Source: Cyanobacterium sp. HL-69
GTDB taxonomy: Bacteria > Cyanobacteriota > Cyanobacteriia > Cyanobacteriales > Cyanobacteriaceae
Assembly (NCBI GenBank): GCA_002813895.1
Contig: CP024913.1
Coordinates: 22,433-86,432, forward strand
DNA: 64,000 nt
Direction of reading: 5' to 3'
Each line of letters starts with the position of its first letter. The first letter of the stretch is position 1. The position numbers and the translations under genes were made by a program. The notes beneath the pieces are model-generated. The model was not told the DNA's origin. It worked only from the letters and a program-made list of their open reading frames with translations, and searched no databases. This document shows, one piece after another, positions 52,324 through 61,381 of this stretch.

Positions 52324-52746
52324 TTATACCTCTAAAAAATATTCTGGTTGAATAATTTGTAACTGAGGAAACAGTAATTCTGCACCTCGAAAATCTTTAA
52401 TATTATTAGTTATAATAAACTGAGCATTACCAGCCAAAGCTAATTCTATTAAGTAATTATCAGCTTCATCTTTAAGATTAGGTCGCCATAAATAGTAAAT
52501 TGAGGTCCAGCGACAAACACTCATAAAGGAAGCTAATAAAATTTCTATTTCAGCTAAATTTAAAGGGAACTTTTTGATAATCTCATCTCTATTAATTAAA
52601 GATTCATATTCAGCAAATAAACTATTACCCATTAAAGGTAAATATTTACCCTCTAAACATCCCCTAATAACCCCTCTGGATGCCCCAGATTTACTAATAA
52701 CAGCACTAATAAAAATATTTGTATCAACTACTATCTTAACAGTCAT
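52324..52746 (-). CDS. PIN-family toxin (COG1569-like)
   Basis: 140 aa from ATG 52746 (a TTG at 52752 is also in frame). IVVDTNIFISAVIS (D), LFAEYESLI (E), DEADNYLIELALAGNAQFIITNNIKDF (D, D) give the PIN acidic cluster. The pairing with the RHH gene downstream supports a toxin role. Confidence 0.85.
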   Translation of the reverse strand: MTVKIVVDTNIFISAVISKSGASRGVIRGCLEGKYLPLMGNSLFAEYESLINRDEIIKKFPLNLAEIEILLASFMSVCRWTSIYYLWRPNLKDEADNYLIELALAGNAQFIITNNIKDFRGAELLFPQLQIIQPEYFLEV

Positions 52747-52822
52747 AAGCAAATGATAGCATATATGCTGTCACTTGTTCCTAACGTTCAACCTGCAATA
52801 AGGGGCAGTGAAAAGTGAGTTG

Positions 52823-53167
52823 CTAACCTATTAAAGTTTCTAATTTTGCCAAAACTTCATCAATGAGTGAGAGCGGGGATTCTTCGACAAAAGTAGTTTG
52901 TCTAGCAACACAATCAACTGCTCTAATTTGATCAACTAAAACAACTCCATGGGTTTGCATTTCTGAAGGTAATTTCACTTCAAAAACCCATCCTTTTTGA
53001 CGACTGGTAATAGGGCAAATTAAAATAATTTTGGAAATTTGATTATAAGCAATAGGTGATAGAACAAGAGCAGGACGATAACCTGATTGTTCGCTACCAG
53101 TGCGAGGGTTCAATTCGAGTTTAACAATATCACCACGTTGGGGAATGCGATTATCGATTTTTACCAA
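52823..53167 (-). CDS. mazF: MazF/PemK-family mRNA interferase
   Basis: 114 aa. PQRGDIVKLELNPRTGSEQSGYRPALVLSP and ICPITSRQKGW are the MazF core. Overlaps its antitoxin gene by 7 bp. Confidence 0.92.
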   Translation of the reverse strand: MVKIDNRIPQRGDIVKLELNPRTGSEQSGYRPALVLSPIAYNQISKIILICPITSRQKGWVFEVKLPSEMQTHGVVLVDQIRAVDCVARQTTFVEESPLSLIDEVLAKLETLIG

Positions 53168-53403
53168 ACTTCTTCTCCTATGGTGTCACCCCAATCTAAT
53201 TCATCATGTTGCATTTCAGGAGTAACATTTTTTAATAATTCTTCTAGGGTATATTTTGGTTTGGCAGGGGTAAGAATAATCTTATTGTCTTCAATGGAAA
53301 TATTTAATAATTCTCCTTCTTGTAACTTAACCTGTTGAGTGATGGCTTGAGGAAGTCTAATACCCAATGAATTTCCCCACATACTTATCTTCTGGGTAAT
53401 CAT
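53161..53403 (-). CDS. mazE: MazE/PemI-family antitoxin
   Basis: 80 aa from ATG 53403; the open frame extends to 53433, but MITQKISMWGNSLGIRLPQA is the natural MazE beginning. The DELDWGD-type acidic tail is the MazF-binding part. Confidence 0.88.
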   Translation of the reverse strand: MITQKISMWGNSLGIRLPQAITQQVKLQEGELLNISIEDNKIILTPAKPKYTLEELLKNVTPEMQHDELDWGDTIGEEVW

Positions 53404-53540
53404 ATTTTTGCTCCAGACAAAATGTTTATACATTAAATATACTGTAAAGATGATAAGGTTTGAGAGTAACTTTTTGTTTCTTCACTGATAAACGGCGGGT
53501 ATCTTAGCTTAATTCTCACATCAGTAAAATCAAGGTTTTT

Positions 53541-53695
53541 TGACATTCACCCCCACTAAACCTTCGCTTTAACGGGGGATTGTCCCATCGCTAGGAGAGT
53601 TTCCTCTTTCCACGAGTTCCCTTACCAACCTCTATTGCTAGGGGAAGGCAGAGGGGATTCTCTCCAGAGGCTGTAAATTAACATTACTCAAACTC
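53541..53695 (-). pseudogene. TnpB 3' end remnant with IS605-type right-end hairpin
   Basis: On the minus strand a tnpB-like C-terminus (ASGENPLCLPL...GKRKLS then stop near 53604) runs into CCCCCGTTAAAGC...GTGGGGGTGAATGTCAA, ending near 53541. The CCCCC/GGGGG hairpin and terminal GAATGTCAA match the right end of the tnpB element at 63081-63120. This part of such elements specifies the 3' end of the omega RNA. The rest of the element is gone. Confidence 0.6.
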
Positions 53696-54628
53696 TTACA
53701 ATTTCTCCCTAGCAAATTCTGCGACTTTTTCATATTTAGAATTAGTTAATTCCTCTAAAATTTCTTGGGTGACATTAGGATGTTTGATAATTCCTTTTAA
53801 AAGGGAGATGGTATCACCTTCTTCTAATGATTCCATTTCCTCGTCTATGGCTTCTTCATAACGCTCATAACAATCATAATTACTTAAATCATTACCACAG
53901 CAAAAATCAAGAATAAATGATAAGGATTCCTCGCTTAAATTAAGATTTTCTAAAGCCTTCTCAAGATTAAACTTAGAGTAAGTCACTTCACTGAAGCCTT
54001 CTAAAATCATCGCATCTAATAGTTCCGTATCAACTAATTGACGTAAAATATACTCAAAATCTTGATAGGCATTGACACGCTCATCAACTTCATCATCGGT
54101 ATATTGTAATAAAACTGTAGTCGCAAAGTCCTTATTGATAGTTTTATCATCATCTATGCCATCAAAAACCTCATAAAAATAAAAAGCATCACCTATGATG
54201 ACATAAGTCTTGGGAATAACATCAACAATCAAATACTCTGCTTCATTACAACTTTCATTAAGTTTGGGTGCTTTGTAAGTTCGTTTCCAGAGTTTTAGTA
54301 ATCCTTTCAGAGTGTAGGAAGGAGAACAAGCGGATATTTGATCAAGATCATAGTCATAAAGGCTGGTATAGTCTCCCTCTACTAAATCATAAGCTATTTG
54401 CTCATGAAATTTGATTGCTTCTTGATCATCTAATAAGTCAATAAGTTGATACAAATAATCAGGAAATTTAATAACCTCATCCTCTATTTCTGGATTATAT
54501 TCTAAGTTATTGGCTTTTTTTTGAGCGTTAAGTTGTTGACAATAGGCAATACATTTTTCCTCGTCTCCGTCTTCTTGTGCTTGTATATAGGCTTTTGAAC
54601 GTTCAATGGCTTTTTCGGCTGTAATCAT
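53696..54628 (-). CDS. 310-aa acidic protein next to the GmrSD-like enzyme, unknown
   Basis: Very rich in D and E throughout (for example YDYDLDQ, DGIDDDK, TDDEVDERV, EEAIDEEMESLEEGD), mostly helical, no membrane segment. It begins 68 bp after the stop of the DUF262/DUF1524 gene in the same direction, so probably an operon partner. The charge would suit a DNA mimic, an immunity or a regulatory protein, but no family is recognised; the C-terminal HPNVTQEILEELTNSKYEKVAEFAREKL could be a HEAT-like repeat. Confidence 0.65.
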   Translation of the reverse strand: MITAEKAIERSKAYIQAQEDGDEEKCIAYCQQLNAQKKANNLEYNPEIEDEVIKFPDYLYQLIDLLDDQEAIKFHEQIAYDLVEGDYTSLYDYDLDQISACSPSYTLKGLLKLWKRTYKAPKLNESCNEAEYLIVDVIPKTYVIIGDAFYFYEVFDGIDDDKTINKDFATTVLLQYTDDEVDERVNAYQDFEYILRQLVDTELLDAMILEGFSEVTYSKFNLEKALENLNLSEESLSFILDFCCGNDLSNYDCYERYEEAIDEEMESLEEGDTISLLKGIIKHPNVTQEILEELTNSKYEKVAEFAREKL

Positions 54629-54696
54629 GATATTTTGTCAATAGTTTGGTTAGTATATTTATGCAGTATTGATTTAGTTATTTGTTGAAAAATTAG

Positions 54697-56991
54697 TTAA
54701 ACATTTTCATCGATGCCGAAATGTTTATATAATTTCTCCCGTGTTTCCTGATGACGTAAACGACAACAGGTATGCTGAATCGCAAACATTCCTTTTTCCC
54801 AATAGGCTTCATTTTTCGGTAATGTTTTTAGCCATTTTACTTTGACAAAATATTCGCACAAATCCAAATCATCAAACTCATGATCTATGTTTTTTGATTT
54901 GAGGGGGGCTTCCCAAATAGGTACTTTTTCCCCATTAATTTCTATGGCAAAATCTTTGACGGGGACAACGGTTTTTTCGACAATTCCCACACCTACATAA
55001 CCACTACCACAATAATTAACAAAGATTCGATCCCCTTCAGATAAATTTTTGAGAGTTTGACTATACCATTTACCATCACCACCAGAGATAAAACCGTATT
55101 CTTGCCAATCTTCCCAAATGCGATCGCCCTCGCTAAAATTAACATAAAAATCTGGACTTTCTATTAAGTCTTTCTTTTTCGTTTTTGTTTTTTTTTGTTC
55201 AGATGTAGGAATAATTGATTGTTCTAAATTCCAAAGATTGAGCAACATTTCTAAATATTCTTGTTGATTATATTCAACTATTTGCTCATTCCATTTATTT
55301 TGATAAATTAGTTGCGTTGTAAGAGGGAAAATTGTAACTTTCCCCGTATCTTCTTTTTCTTTTTTTTTCTTGTCTTTATATAAATCTTTTTTTTCCTCAT
55401 CATCATTTTCTTTGAGTCCGAAATACTTAGTTTTTTTCACTTTAAAATCATAATTTTGAGCTTCGGAATTTTTCTTACGAGAAAGTAAAACTAAATTACC
55501 CAAACGATGTACCCAGTTTTCCCTTGCTTCATCTTGCCAAATTTGACACCATTCACTATCAGGTTTCGGATTTTGCGGTAAAACGTGTTCAATGGTAACT
55601 ACCTTTTCATCAAAACTAGGGCTTAAACCGCCTTCGGCAAGAGCAGAATCTAATCTTTTTAACACATATAAACGGCTACGGGTTTGTAGATATAAATCAC
55701 CATCAAGAATCTGAATAATTTGATTTTGTTCTTCCCCAGACAATAATTCTTTAGTAAGTGCGATCGCCTTTTCTGCCCCTTCATCAATAGCATCTAAAAC
55801 CTTTGCATATCTTCTACCTCTTTCATTAATGTCTGCCCGAAGAATCATTAAACCTGCCGCTAATCTTTCTAAATTAACGAAGAAATTTTTGATCTCAAAT
55901 GTGTTGTTATGATGTTTAACTAAAAAATAAATTGCAGGGGGTAACCAATCAGAATTATCTATCAAATTTAACCATCCAAAAAGGCGATTAACTTGTTTTT
56001 CTTCTTCTTCATTATCACAACTAAACCTTTGATCTCTAATAACTTCAAATTTATCAGAACAAGGTTTTAAAACTTTATCAATAAACTCAGTAGGATTTTC
56101 TTGGGGTTTAATTCTTTTACGATATTCCGTTAATAAACCGAGTTTTTGTTTTTCCCTTAATTTAATGCGATGAATATGGGAGAATAAGCCTTCAAAATCT
56201 TTTCTGCCTAAATCGCTCTCTTCTTTATCCCAAATTTGAGTATATTTTTCTTTGTTGTTTTTTCCTTCAATATTTCCAATAATCTCTGATTTTAAAACAT
56301 CATTTAACTGTAAATCTAAACCACGACTATTAATTGTGGAAAAAATACGATATGCTGTTTCAAAAGAATCAGTAGAAACTACCACTAAATAACATTTATT
56401 TAAAAGATTTATATATAAGTGTAATATCCATTGTTCTATTGATAAATTATCAGGACATCTTTCTTTTAATTCTTTAATTAAAATAATAGTATTATCTCTC
56501 AATAGTTTTTCACTATCCGTTTGTAAACCAGCATCTTTTGTTAATAATTCTTCTAACTTTTTATCATCACGAATATACTTTGCAAAAAAATCATTATCCT
56601 GAGATCTCAACTGTAAACCATATTCTATTATTGCTCCAGTAATATCTTCTCCTTCCAATAACTGACTAATTTTAGAGCGAGTTTTATGATTTTCAGGCAG
56701 TAAATGACGAAAAACCGACAATAAAAGAGTTAAAGTGGTTAAACGTTGTTGACCATCAATTACTTCTGCATTGGGTTTACCATCTTCTTTAATTAAGATA
56801 ATACTACCGAAAAAATAATCAGGATGATCTTGGTCTAGTGGGTAAGGGAAAGCATCAATTAAATCATCAATTAATTCTAAAACTTGATCTTTTGTCCACG
56901 CATAAGGGCGCTGATAAGATGGAATCGTAAACTGATAATTAGTTAAATTAAAAATTTTGTTGAGTTGTTCTTCTGTTGCTTTGATAGTCAT
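54697..56991 (-). CDS. GmrSD-type (DUF262-DUF1524) restriction enzyme with EVE/PUA-like C-terminus
   Basis: 764 aa. DUF262: IPSYQRPYAW (23-32) and the NTPase-like DGQQR (79-83). DUF1524: IEHVLPQNP ... WVHRLGNLVLLSRKKNSEAQN, an HNH-type nuclease (H, H-x-x-G-N). Residues about 610-764 (FVNYCGSGYVGVGIVEK, YGFISGGDGKWYSQTL) resemble EVE/PUA-like domains that bind modified bases or RNA. GmrSD enzymes are type IV restriction systems cutting glucosylated hydroxymethylcytosine DNA. The extra domain may define which modification is sensed. Followed by the acidic 310-aa gene. Confidence 0.82.
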   Translation of the reverse strand: MTIKATEEQLNKIFNLTNYQFTIPSYQRPYAWTKDQVLELIDDLIDAFPYPLDQDHPDYFFGSIILIKEDGKPNAEVIDGQQRLTTLTLLLSVFRHLLPENHKTRSKISQLLEGEDITGAIIEYGLQLRSQDNDFFAKYIRDDKKLEELLTKDAGLQTDSEKLLRDNTIILIKELKERCPDNLSIEQWILHLYINLLNKCYLVVVSTDSFETAYRIFSTINSRGLDLQLNDVLKSEIIGNIEGKNNKEKYTQIWDKEESDLGRKDFEGLFSHIHRIKLREKQKLGLLTEYRKRIKPQENPTEFIDKVLKPCSDKFEVIRDQRFSCDNEEEEKQVNRLFGWLNLIDNSDWLPPAIYFLVKHHNNTFEIKNFFVNLERLAAGLMILRADINERGRRYAKVLDAIDEGAEKAIALTKELLSGEEQNQIIQILDGDLYLQTRSRLYVLKRLDSALAEGGLSPSFDEKVVTIEHVLPQNPKPDSEWCQIWQDEARENWVHRLGNLVLLSRKKNSEAQNYDFKVKKTKYFGLKENDDEEKKDLYKDKKKKEKEDTGKVTIFPLTTQLIYQNKWNEQIVEYNQQEYLEMLLNLWNLEQSIIPTSEQKKTKTKKKDLIESPDFYVNFSEGDRIWEDWQEYGFISGGDGKWYSQTLKNLSEGDRIFVNYCGSGYVGVGIVEKTVVPVKDFAIEINGEKVPIWEAPLKSKNIDHEFDDLDLCEYFVKVKWLKTLPKNEAYWEKGMFAIQHTCCRLRHQETREKLYKHFGIDENV

Positions 56992-57053
56992 ATTTTTATG
57001 TATTAATAATTAAGATATTAGAATTATTCACTGATTATTTTTTTATTGATAAT

Positions 57054-57201
57054 GCTCAGTACAGGACAAAAAAACAAGGAAAGGGGTTGCAATAAAAGAA
57101 GGTAGGAGGTTTGATAGAAATTAACAAAAAATCAAACAAATCCTCCTATGAATCAGGTTAACTTACTTCGTGATAGTTTGAAAAAACATTTACCATGGCA
57201 C
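57054..57201 (+). mobile_element. 5' fragment of the IS4-type element
   Basis: GCTCAGTACAGGAC followed by the leader and ATGAATCAGGTTAACTTACT (MNQVNLLRDSLKKHLPWH) duplicate the IS end found inverted at 39660-40095. It stops next to the vWA gene stop codon. Confidence 0.75.
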
Positions 57202-57208
57202 TGTTTCT

Positions 57209-58468
57209 TTATGGACGATTACGGCGTTTTTGATAATTTTGATATTGGGCATTTTTACGCATAGATTGACGATTACCTTCTTCCAAATCTTGCAATAAAT
57301 TATCCATTTCAGCCATTTCAGGTGCCATCATCTCAAGGGATATACCAGAGTACATTATCTCTTGCTTTGCCATCTGTAAACGTTGTCTTGAGCCTTCCAT
57401 ATCACCGCTATCAAGACTTTTTATAGCCTCCTCCTTAGCTCGACTAGCCATTAACTGAGCAACTTTTGCCTTTACTTCTTCGTTAAAAGGATAGTTATTC
57501 AACTGGGTAGAATTAACCACAGGTAACTCTAACTGGTGGTGAAATACCTTTCTTGATTGGGTTTCATTATCATCATAGGCAAGACGTAATTTAAGCAGAG
57601 GCACTGATTTGGACATGGCAGGGATTTTTAATCGTAACACTACATCAATATGGTTTCCTGCTATTAAATTGGGTAATTTATAACGACCAAATTCTGTTTT
57701 CTCAAAATCATTAAATACATCTACCAATTCCACAGAAGAAAGGGCTTTAATTCCTAAACTCACCTTTTGCCCGATGGTTGCCATAATGCCCTGTAATTCA
57801 GCACTAAAGATACTTGGTAACTGGTCTGGGTTTTGGATATAGTAATAGTTACCATCCCCAGAAAGAGCCATTCCCTGCATCAAATCCTCATTAAAATCAT
57901 CACCGATACCCATGGTTGTGGTGCTAACTCCCCGTTGACTTAAGCCATGAACGCTATTACCAATAACATCAGGATTAGTTTCCCCTATATTGGCTAAACC
58001 ATCGGATAACAAGATAACTCGATTCAAATACTCAGGTTGTAGATGTTGACTAACTTGGGTTGCACCCTCTAACCAACCATCATATAAAGCTGTCATACCA
58101 TCAGGCTGGATTTTTTCGATGCGCTTGATGATATTAGATTTATCCGTAACTATCTGGGAGGGGATAATTACTTCTACTTCATCATCATAGATAGTAACGC
58201 TGAGGCGATCGCCCTGTACTGTTTCAACATCGCCCTTAGACAACTGCTGTACAGCATAAATGGCAGCTTGACGGGCATACTCCATTTTATCACCGTGCAT
58301 CGACCCAGAGCGATCTATTACCAATCCTAAATTAAGGGGAGGACGTTGTTGATTCGTTTTAATTTCAGGCACTGTTATCCTGACAACCACATCAAGATTC
58401 GTAACCTTATCAGAAGAAATAGCATCCCTTAAACAAATGAATTGCACTTGGGGCTTAACATTGCTCAT
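57209..58468 (-). CDS. von Willebrand factor A (MIDAS) protein
   Basis: 419 aa. MIDAS residues D52-x-S54-x-S56 in LVIDRSGSMHGDKM, then TALYDGW and LLSDGLANIG complete the metal site. C-terminal part is helical and Q/R-rich (NRQSMRKNAQYQNYQKRRNRP). No signal peptide, so cytoplasmic. The MerR-like partner gene ends 2 bp upstream. The function of such pairs is unknown; vWA proteins act as assembly or sensor scaffolds. Confidence 0.85.
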   Translation of the reverse strand: MSNVKPQVQFICLRDAISSDKVTNLDVVVRITVPEIKTNQQRPPLNLGLVIDRSGSMHGDKMEYARQAAIYAVQQLSKGDVETVQGDRLSVTIYDDEVEVIIPSQIVTDKSNIIKRIEKIQPDGMTALYDGWLEGATQVSQHLQPEYLNRVILLSDGLANIGETNPDVIGNSVHGLSQRGVSTTTMGIGDDFNEDLMQGMALSGDGNYYYIQNPDQLPSIFSAELQGIMATIGQKVSLGIKALSSVELVDVFNDFEKTEFGRYKLPNLIAGNHIDVVLRLKIPAMSKSVPLLKLRLAYDDNETQSRKVFHHQLELPVVNSTQLNNYPFNEEVKAKVAQLMASRAKEEAIKSLDSGDMEGSRQRLQMAKQEIMYSGISLEMMAPEMAEMDNLLQDLEEGNRQSMRKNAQYQNYQKRRNRP

Positions 58469-58470
58469 AA

Positions 58471-59169
58471 TTACCTCTTTTTAAACCATTTACTTAAAAT
58501 ATTGCTTAAATGTTCCATCAAGGATTCCTTTTCCTTGATACTATTGGGATAAAGAAAATCATCACGAATATGTAACTCTAAACCATCCACAACCTTTAAA
58601 CGAGTCCAATTTTCCCCTTCCGATATATCAGACTCCTCTCCCATCAAAGGAGCGTTATGGGAAGTAGAATTATCCAATGCAGACATAGTACGCTCGTTCT
58701 GATTAGAAGGTCTAAATTGGAGGGTAGTAGAGGGTTTGTTTTTCTTTAAATCCGCTAGAAAATCCAATGCAGAGTTGCGAGAACTTGCATTATCACTTAC
58801 GGTGGGATGAGCTGTAGTAATATTGATTTGCACACCCCCAACTAATAAACTTTTTAACTCCTCATTAGTTTTCGAGGTTAATAAATCGTTAATGGCTGAT
58901 GTGCCGATACCGTCACTCAATAAACGTTTGATTAACAGTAGCTGTAATAGATGACGATAGTTATAAAAAGCATAACGACTTTGGCGCATGGGTTCATCCA
59001 TTAATTTTTGACTGGTATAACTACGCACCAGACGGGTGTTAATTTCTTCTTTTACTTTGGTATTACCTTTTATCTCAGGGAAATAGTCGGGTAATAATTG
59101 ATTTGCTACCTCCACAAATTCATCGATTAGCCATTCTTGATGGCTGTTTTCTAGGCTTTTTAAATCCAT
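58471..59169 (-). CDS. MerR-like HTH protein coupled to vWA gene
   Basis: 232 aa. Residues about 45-100 (TRLVRSYTSQKLMDEPMRQSRYAFYNYRHLLQLLLIKRLLSDG) read as a MerR-type winged helix recognising DNA. The middle is low complexity and the end (GLELHIRDDFLYP...EHLSNILSKWFKKR) may be a protein-contact segment. Spaced 2 bp from the vWA gene, same operon. Confidence 0.75.
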   Translation of the reverse strand: MDLKSLENSHQEWLIDEFVEVANQLLPDYFPEIKGNTKVKEEINTRLVRSYTSQKLMDEPMRQSRYAFYNYRHLLQLLLIKRLLSDGIGTSAINDLLTSKTNEELKSLLVGGVQINITTAHPTVSDNASSRNSALDFLADLKKNKPSTTLQFRPSNQNERTMSALDNSTSHNAPLMGEESDISEGENWTRLKVVDGLELHIRDDFLYPNSIKEKESLMEHLSNILSKWFKKR

Positions 59170-59240
59170 ATTCTTAATATATCTATTTATTTCTAAAATG
59201 TCAATACCATTTTATATTGTAACTGAATCTCTGGTTAATA

Positions 59241-59775
59241 GAGGTAAAACTAGGGAAAGTTTAACCTTGTACCAACTCAATAACTTAAGTTCCGAGTTTA
59301 AAACAATAAACGAGAGAGGGTGGGAGAGATGTTACCTTTTTTTCACCCTTTCTCAAAAACGTGCTAAACCTTATCTAAAATTTATGTTAAAAAGAGGGTG
59401 TAACCTATATATATATCAATAGTTACAAAAGTTAATAATATATTTTTATACTTATTAATCGAACTCCCACACACGATACCCCATATACATTTAAGGCGTG
59501 TTTTGTCATAAAAAAGCAGTAATCCTTAGCACGAATTATCAAAAAATACTCCGTAACCTATAACGCTCTCATGGGGGTGGAGCGAACGTTGCTTGTTTTA
59601 TGCCCATCACCCATGGTGATGAAACACGAGAATTATATGATACTAACCCTTTAACCTTGATCTGGTGGTGCAAAAACTACACATCCGTACGCTCCCGATA
59701 TAGAATAAGCTAAAATTTATACTATTAGTTAGTTTCAGCTATTTTGCCAATTTAGCACCTTTCTTAGGTTTAAGC
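59241..59775. mobile_element. Degenerate element of the TAAAGCTAGGGAA family and gene-free stretch
   Basis: Left end GAGGTAAAACTAGGGAAAG followed by TTAACCTTGTACCAACTC, as in 44955-45233. The far end (CAGCTATTTTGCCAATT.. near 59732-59775) is a decayed match to the other end type. In between I see no convincing gene, only a small dyad CATCACC/GGTGATG (59605-59621). Confidence 0.45.
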
Positions 59776-59867
59776 CTTATTTATAGGTTGAATCGTGCTC
59801 CAAATGTAAACTGAGTACCCTCAGATAGTTCCCATCCCTTAAAGCGGTAGCCCGATACTTTTTATTA

Positions 59868-60977
59868 ACTGATGTTACGCACGGGAGTGATAGAAGGGAT
59901 ATGATGAGAAAATGAACAAACAACTGATGGAACTCTATAGCGATTATTTAATCAGTTCTTTCAATGAAGTGACAGCCACGGGTTTATCTTCAGCATTGAA
60001 AGGAAATATTAGTCATGATAAAGTAACAAGGTTTCTATCAGAATCGGATTTTGATTCCAAGCAACTCTGGCAATTAGTAAAGCCAGTAATACGGAGAGAA
60101 GAGGAAGAAGACGGGGTACTGATATTCGATGACACCATAGAAGAAAAACCTCATACAAAGGAAAGTGAGTTAATTTGTTGGCATCATGACCATAGTAAAA
60201 ATAGGTCAGTCAAAGGGATAAATATACTTAATTGTGTTTATGGGACAAACCAGAACACCATACCAGTAGCTTTTGAGGTGATAAAGAAACCCATAGAGTT
60301 TTGTGAAATTAAAACAAAAAAGAAAAAACGAAGGGGAATGATCACAAAAAATGAATTATTGAGAAAACAATTAATAATTTGTCAAAAAAATGAGCTGAAG
60401 TATAAATATGTATTGACAGATAGTTGGTTTGCGGCAAAAGAAAATATGGATTTTATCCGAATAACATTGGGTAAACATTTCATCATGGCATTGAAAAGTA
60501 ATCGAACGGTAGCCATCAGTGAACAAAAGAAAAAACAGGGTCATTTTATCAGAATTGATGAACTGGAATGGTCAGAAAAGAATCTCAAGTTAGTGTGGTT
60601 AAAAGGAGTAGAATTTCCCATACTACTTCATCGACAAATCTTTACAAACAAGGATGATAGCACAGGGATTCTTTATCTAGCCTGTAGTAATTTAGACTGT
60701 AATGAAACTGAAATAGAAACAATCTACCAAAAACGGTGGAAAGTGGAAGTTTTTCACAAAACCTTAAAATCTAATACAGGTTTGGCAAATTCACCGACAA
60801 AATGTGTTCGCACTCAGTGTAACCATATTTTCATGTCAATATATGCAGCATTTCAATTGGAATGCTTAAAAATTAAACATAAAATGAATCATTTTGCCCT
60901 GAGGAGTCGTATCTACATTAAAGCTCTTCAAGAAGCCATGAATGAACTACAACTACTCAAGGTTGCGTAACATCAGT
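59868..60977 (+). mobile_element. IS4/IS701-like insertion sequence
   Basis: Terminal repeats ACTGATGTTACGCA and inverse TGCGTAACATCAGT enclose a single transposase gene. Flanks suggest a TA duplication, but loss of toxin sequence makes this uncertain. Confidence 0.82.
59912..60970 (+). CDS. DDE transposase, IS4/IS701-like
   Basis: 352 aa, full length. Catalytic D73/D74 in LIFDDTIEEKP, D170 in VLTDSWFAAKEN and E279 in YQKRWKVEVFHKTLK. The stop at 60968-60970 overlaps the inner edge of the right terminal repeat. Intact, so possibly active. Confidence 0.88.
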   Translation: MNKQLMELYSDYLISSFNEVTATGLSSALKGNISHDKVTRFLSESDFDSKQLWQLVKPVIRREEEEDGVLIFDDTIEEKPHTKESELICWHHDHSKNRSVKGINILNCVYGTNQNTIPVAFEVIKKPIEFCEIKTKKKKRRGMITKNELLRKQLIICQKNELKYKYVLTDSWFAAKENMDFIRITLGKHFIMALKSNRTVAISEQKKKQGHFIRIDELEWSEKNLKLVWLKGVEFPILLHRQIFTNKDDSTGILYLACSNLDCNETEIETIYQKRWKVEVFHKTLKSNTGLANSPTKCVRTQCNHIFMSIYAAFQLECLKIKHKMNHFALRSRIYIKALQEAMNELQLLKVA

Positions 60978-61099
60978 TACTCAGATAAAATAAATCTCTT
61001 TGAAAAACAGGACAGTTTAAATCAAGCAATATATTAGCCATTCAATAAATCTTAAAAAACTCCCTTAATTATTACCATCATTAATATTAAGATTTTTAA

Positions 61100-61381
61100 T
61101 TAGTCATGATTATCATTAACATGAAATTTAGATGATAAAGAGTTTTCTAACTCCGTCAAATCAGTATGAGAGGGCTTATTCTTACTAGCCCAATCTAAAG
61201 CCTCATCAAGTTTGGTAGCATTATCTTTTTCTAATAACCATTGTTCATTATGGGGGATAAATTTACCGATTTTAATAGTCCAAACACCATATTCAGAGTT
61301 ATCAATTAAGACGCTTTGACCTGCAAACTCTTTTCCCAAGGAAATTTGTCCATTACTACCGATTGTTTTAATTTGTGCCAT
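61100..61381 (-). CDS. Orphan AbrB-like antitoxin (second copy)
   Basis: 93 aa, nearly identical to the product of 28559-28840 (MAQIKTIGSNGQISLGKEFA...). Its toxin gene is disrupted downstream. It could still neutralise the toxin from the first copy. Confidence 0.8.
   Translation of the reverse strand: MAQIKTIGSNGQISLGKEFAGQSVLIDNSEYGVWTIKIGKFIPHNEQWLLEKDNATKLDEALDWASKNKPSHTDLTELENSLSSKFHVNDNHD

Larger units (their letters stand above)
59777..61041 (-). pseudogene. Second RelE-like toxin gene destroyed by an IS
   Basis: The 3' part (59777-59867) and the 5' part (60977-61041, start codon at 61039-61041) match the toxin at 28237-28536, but about 145 bp of the middle are missing where the IS sits. 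Irreversibly inactivated. Its antitoxin at 61100-61381 is intact. Confidence 0.8.

Noticed and set aside
59198..59422. 74-codon plus-strand frame after the MerR-like gene
   Set aside because: Mostly covers the degenerate miniature element; no ribosome site.
59605..59621. CATCACC/GGTGATG dyad as a terminator or operator
   Set aside because: No T-run and no adjacent intact promoter; it lies in element debris.
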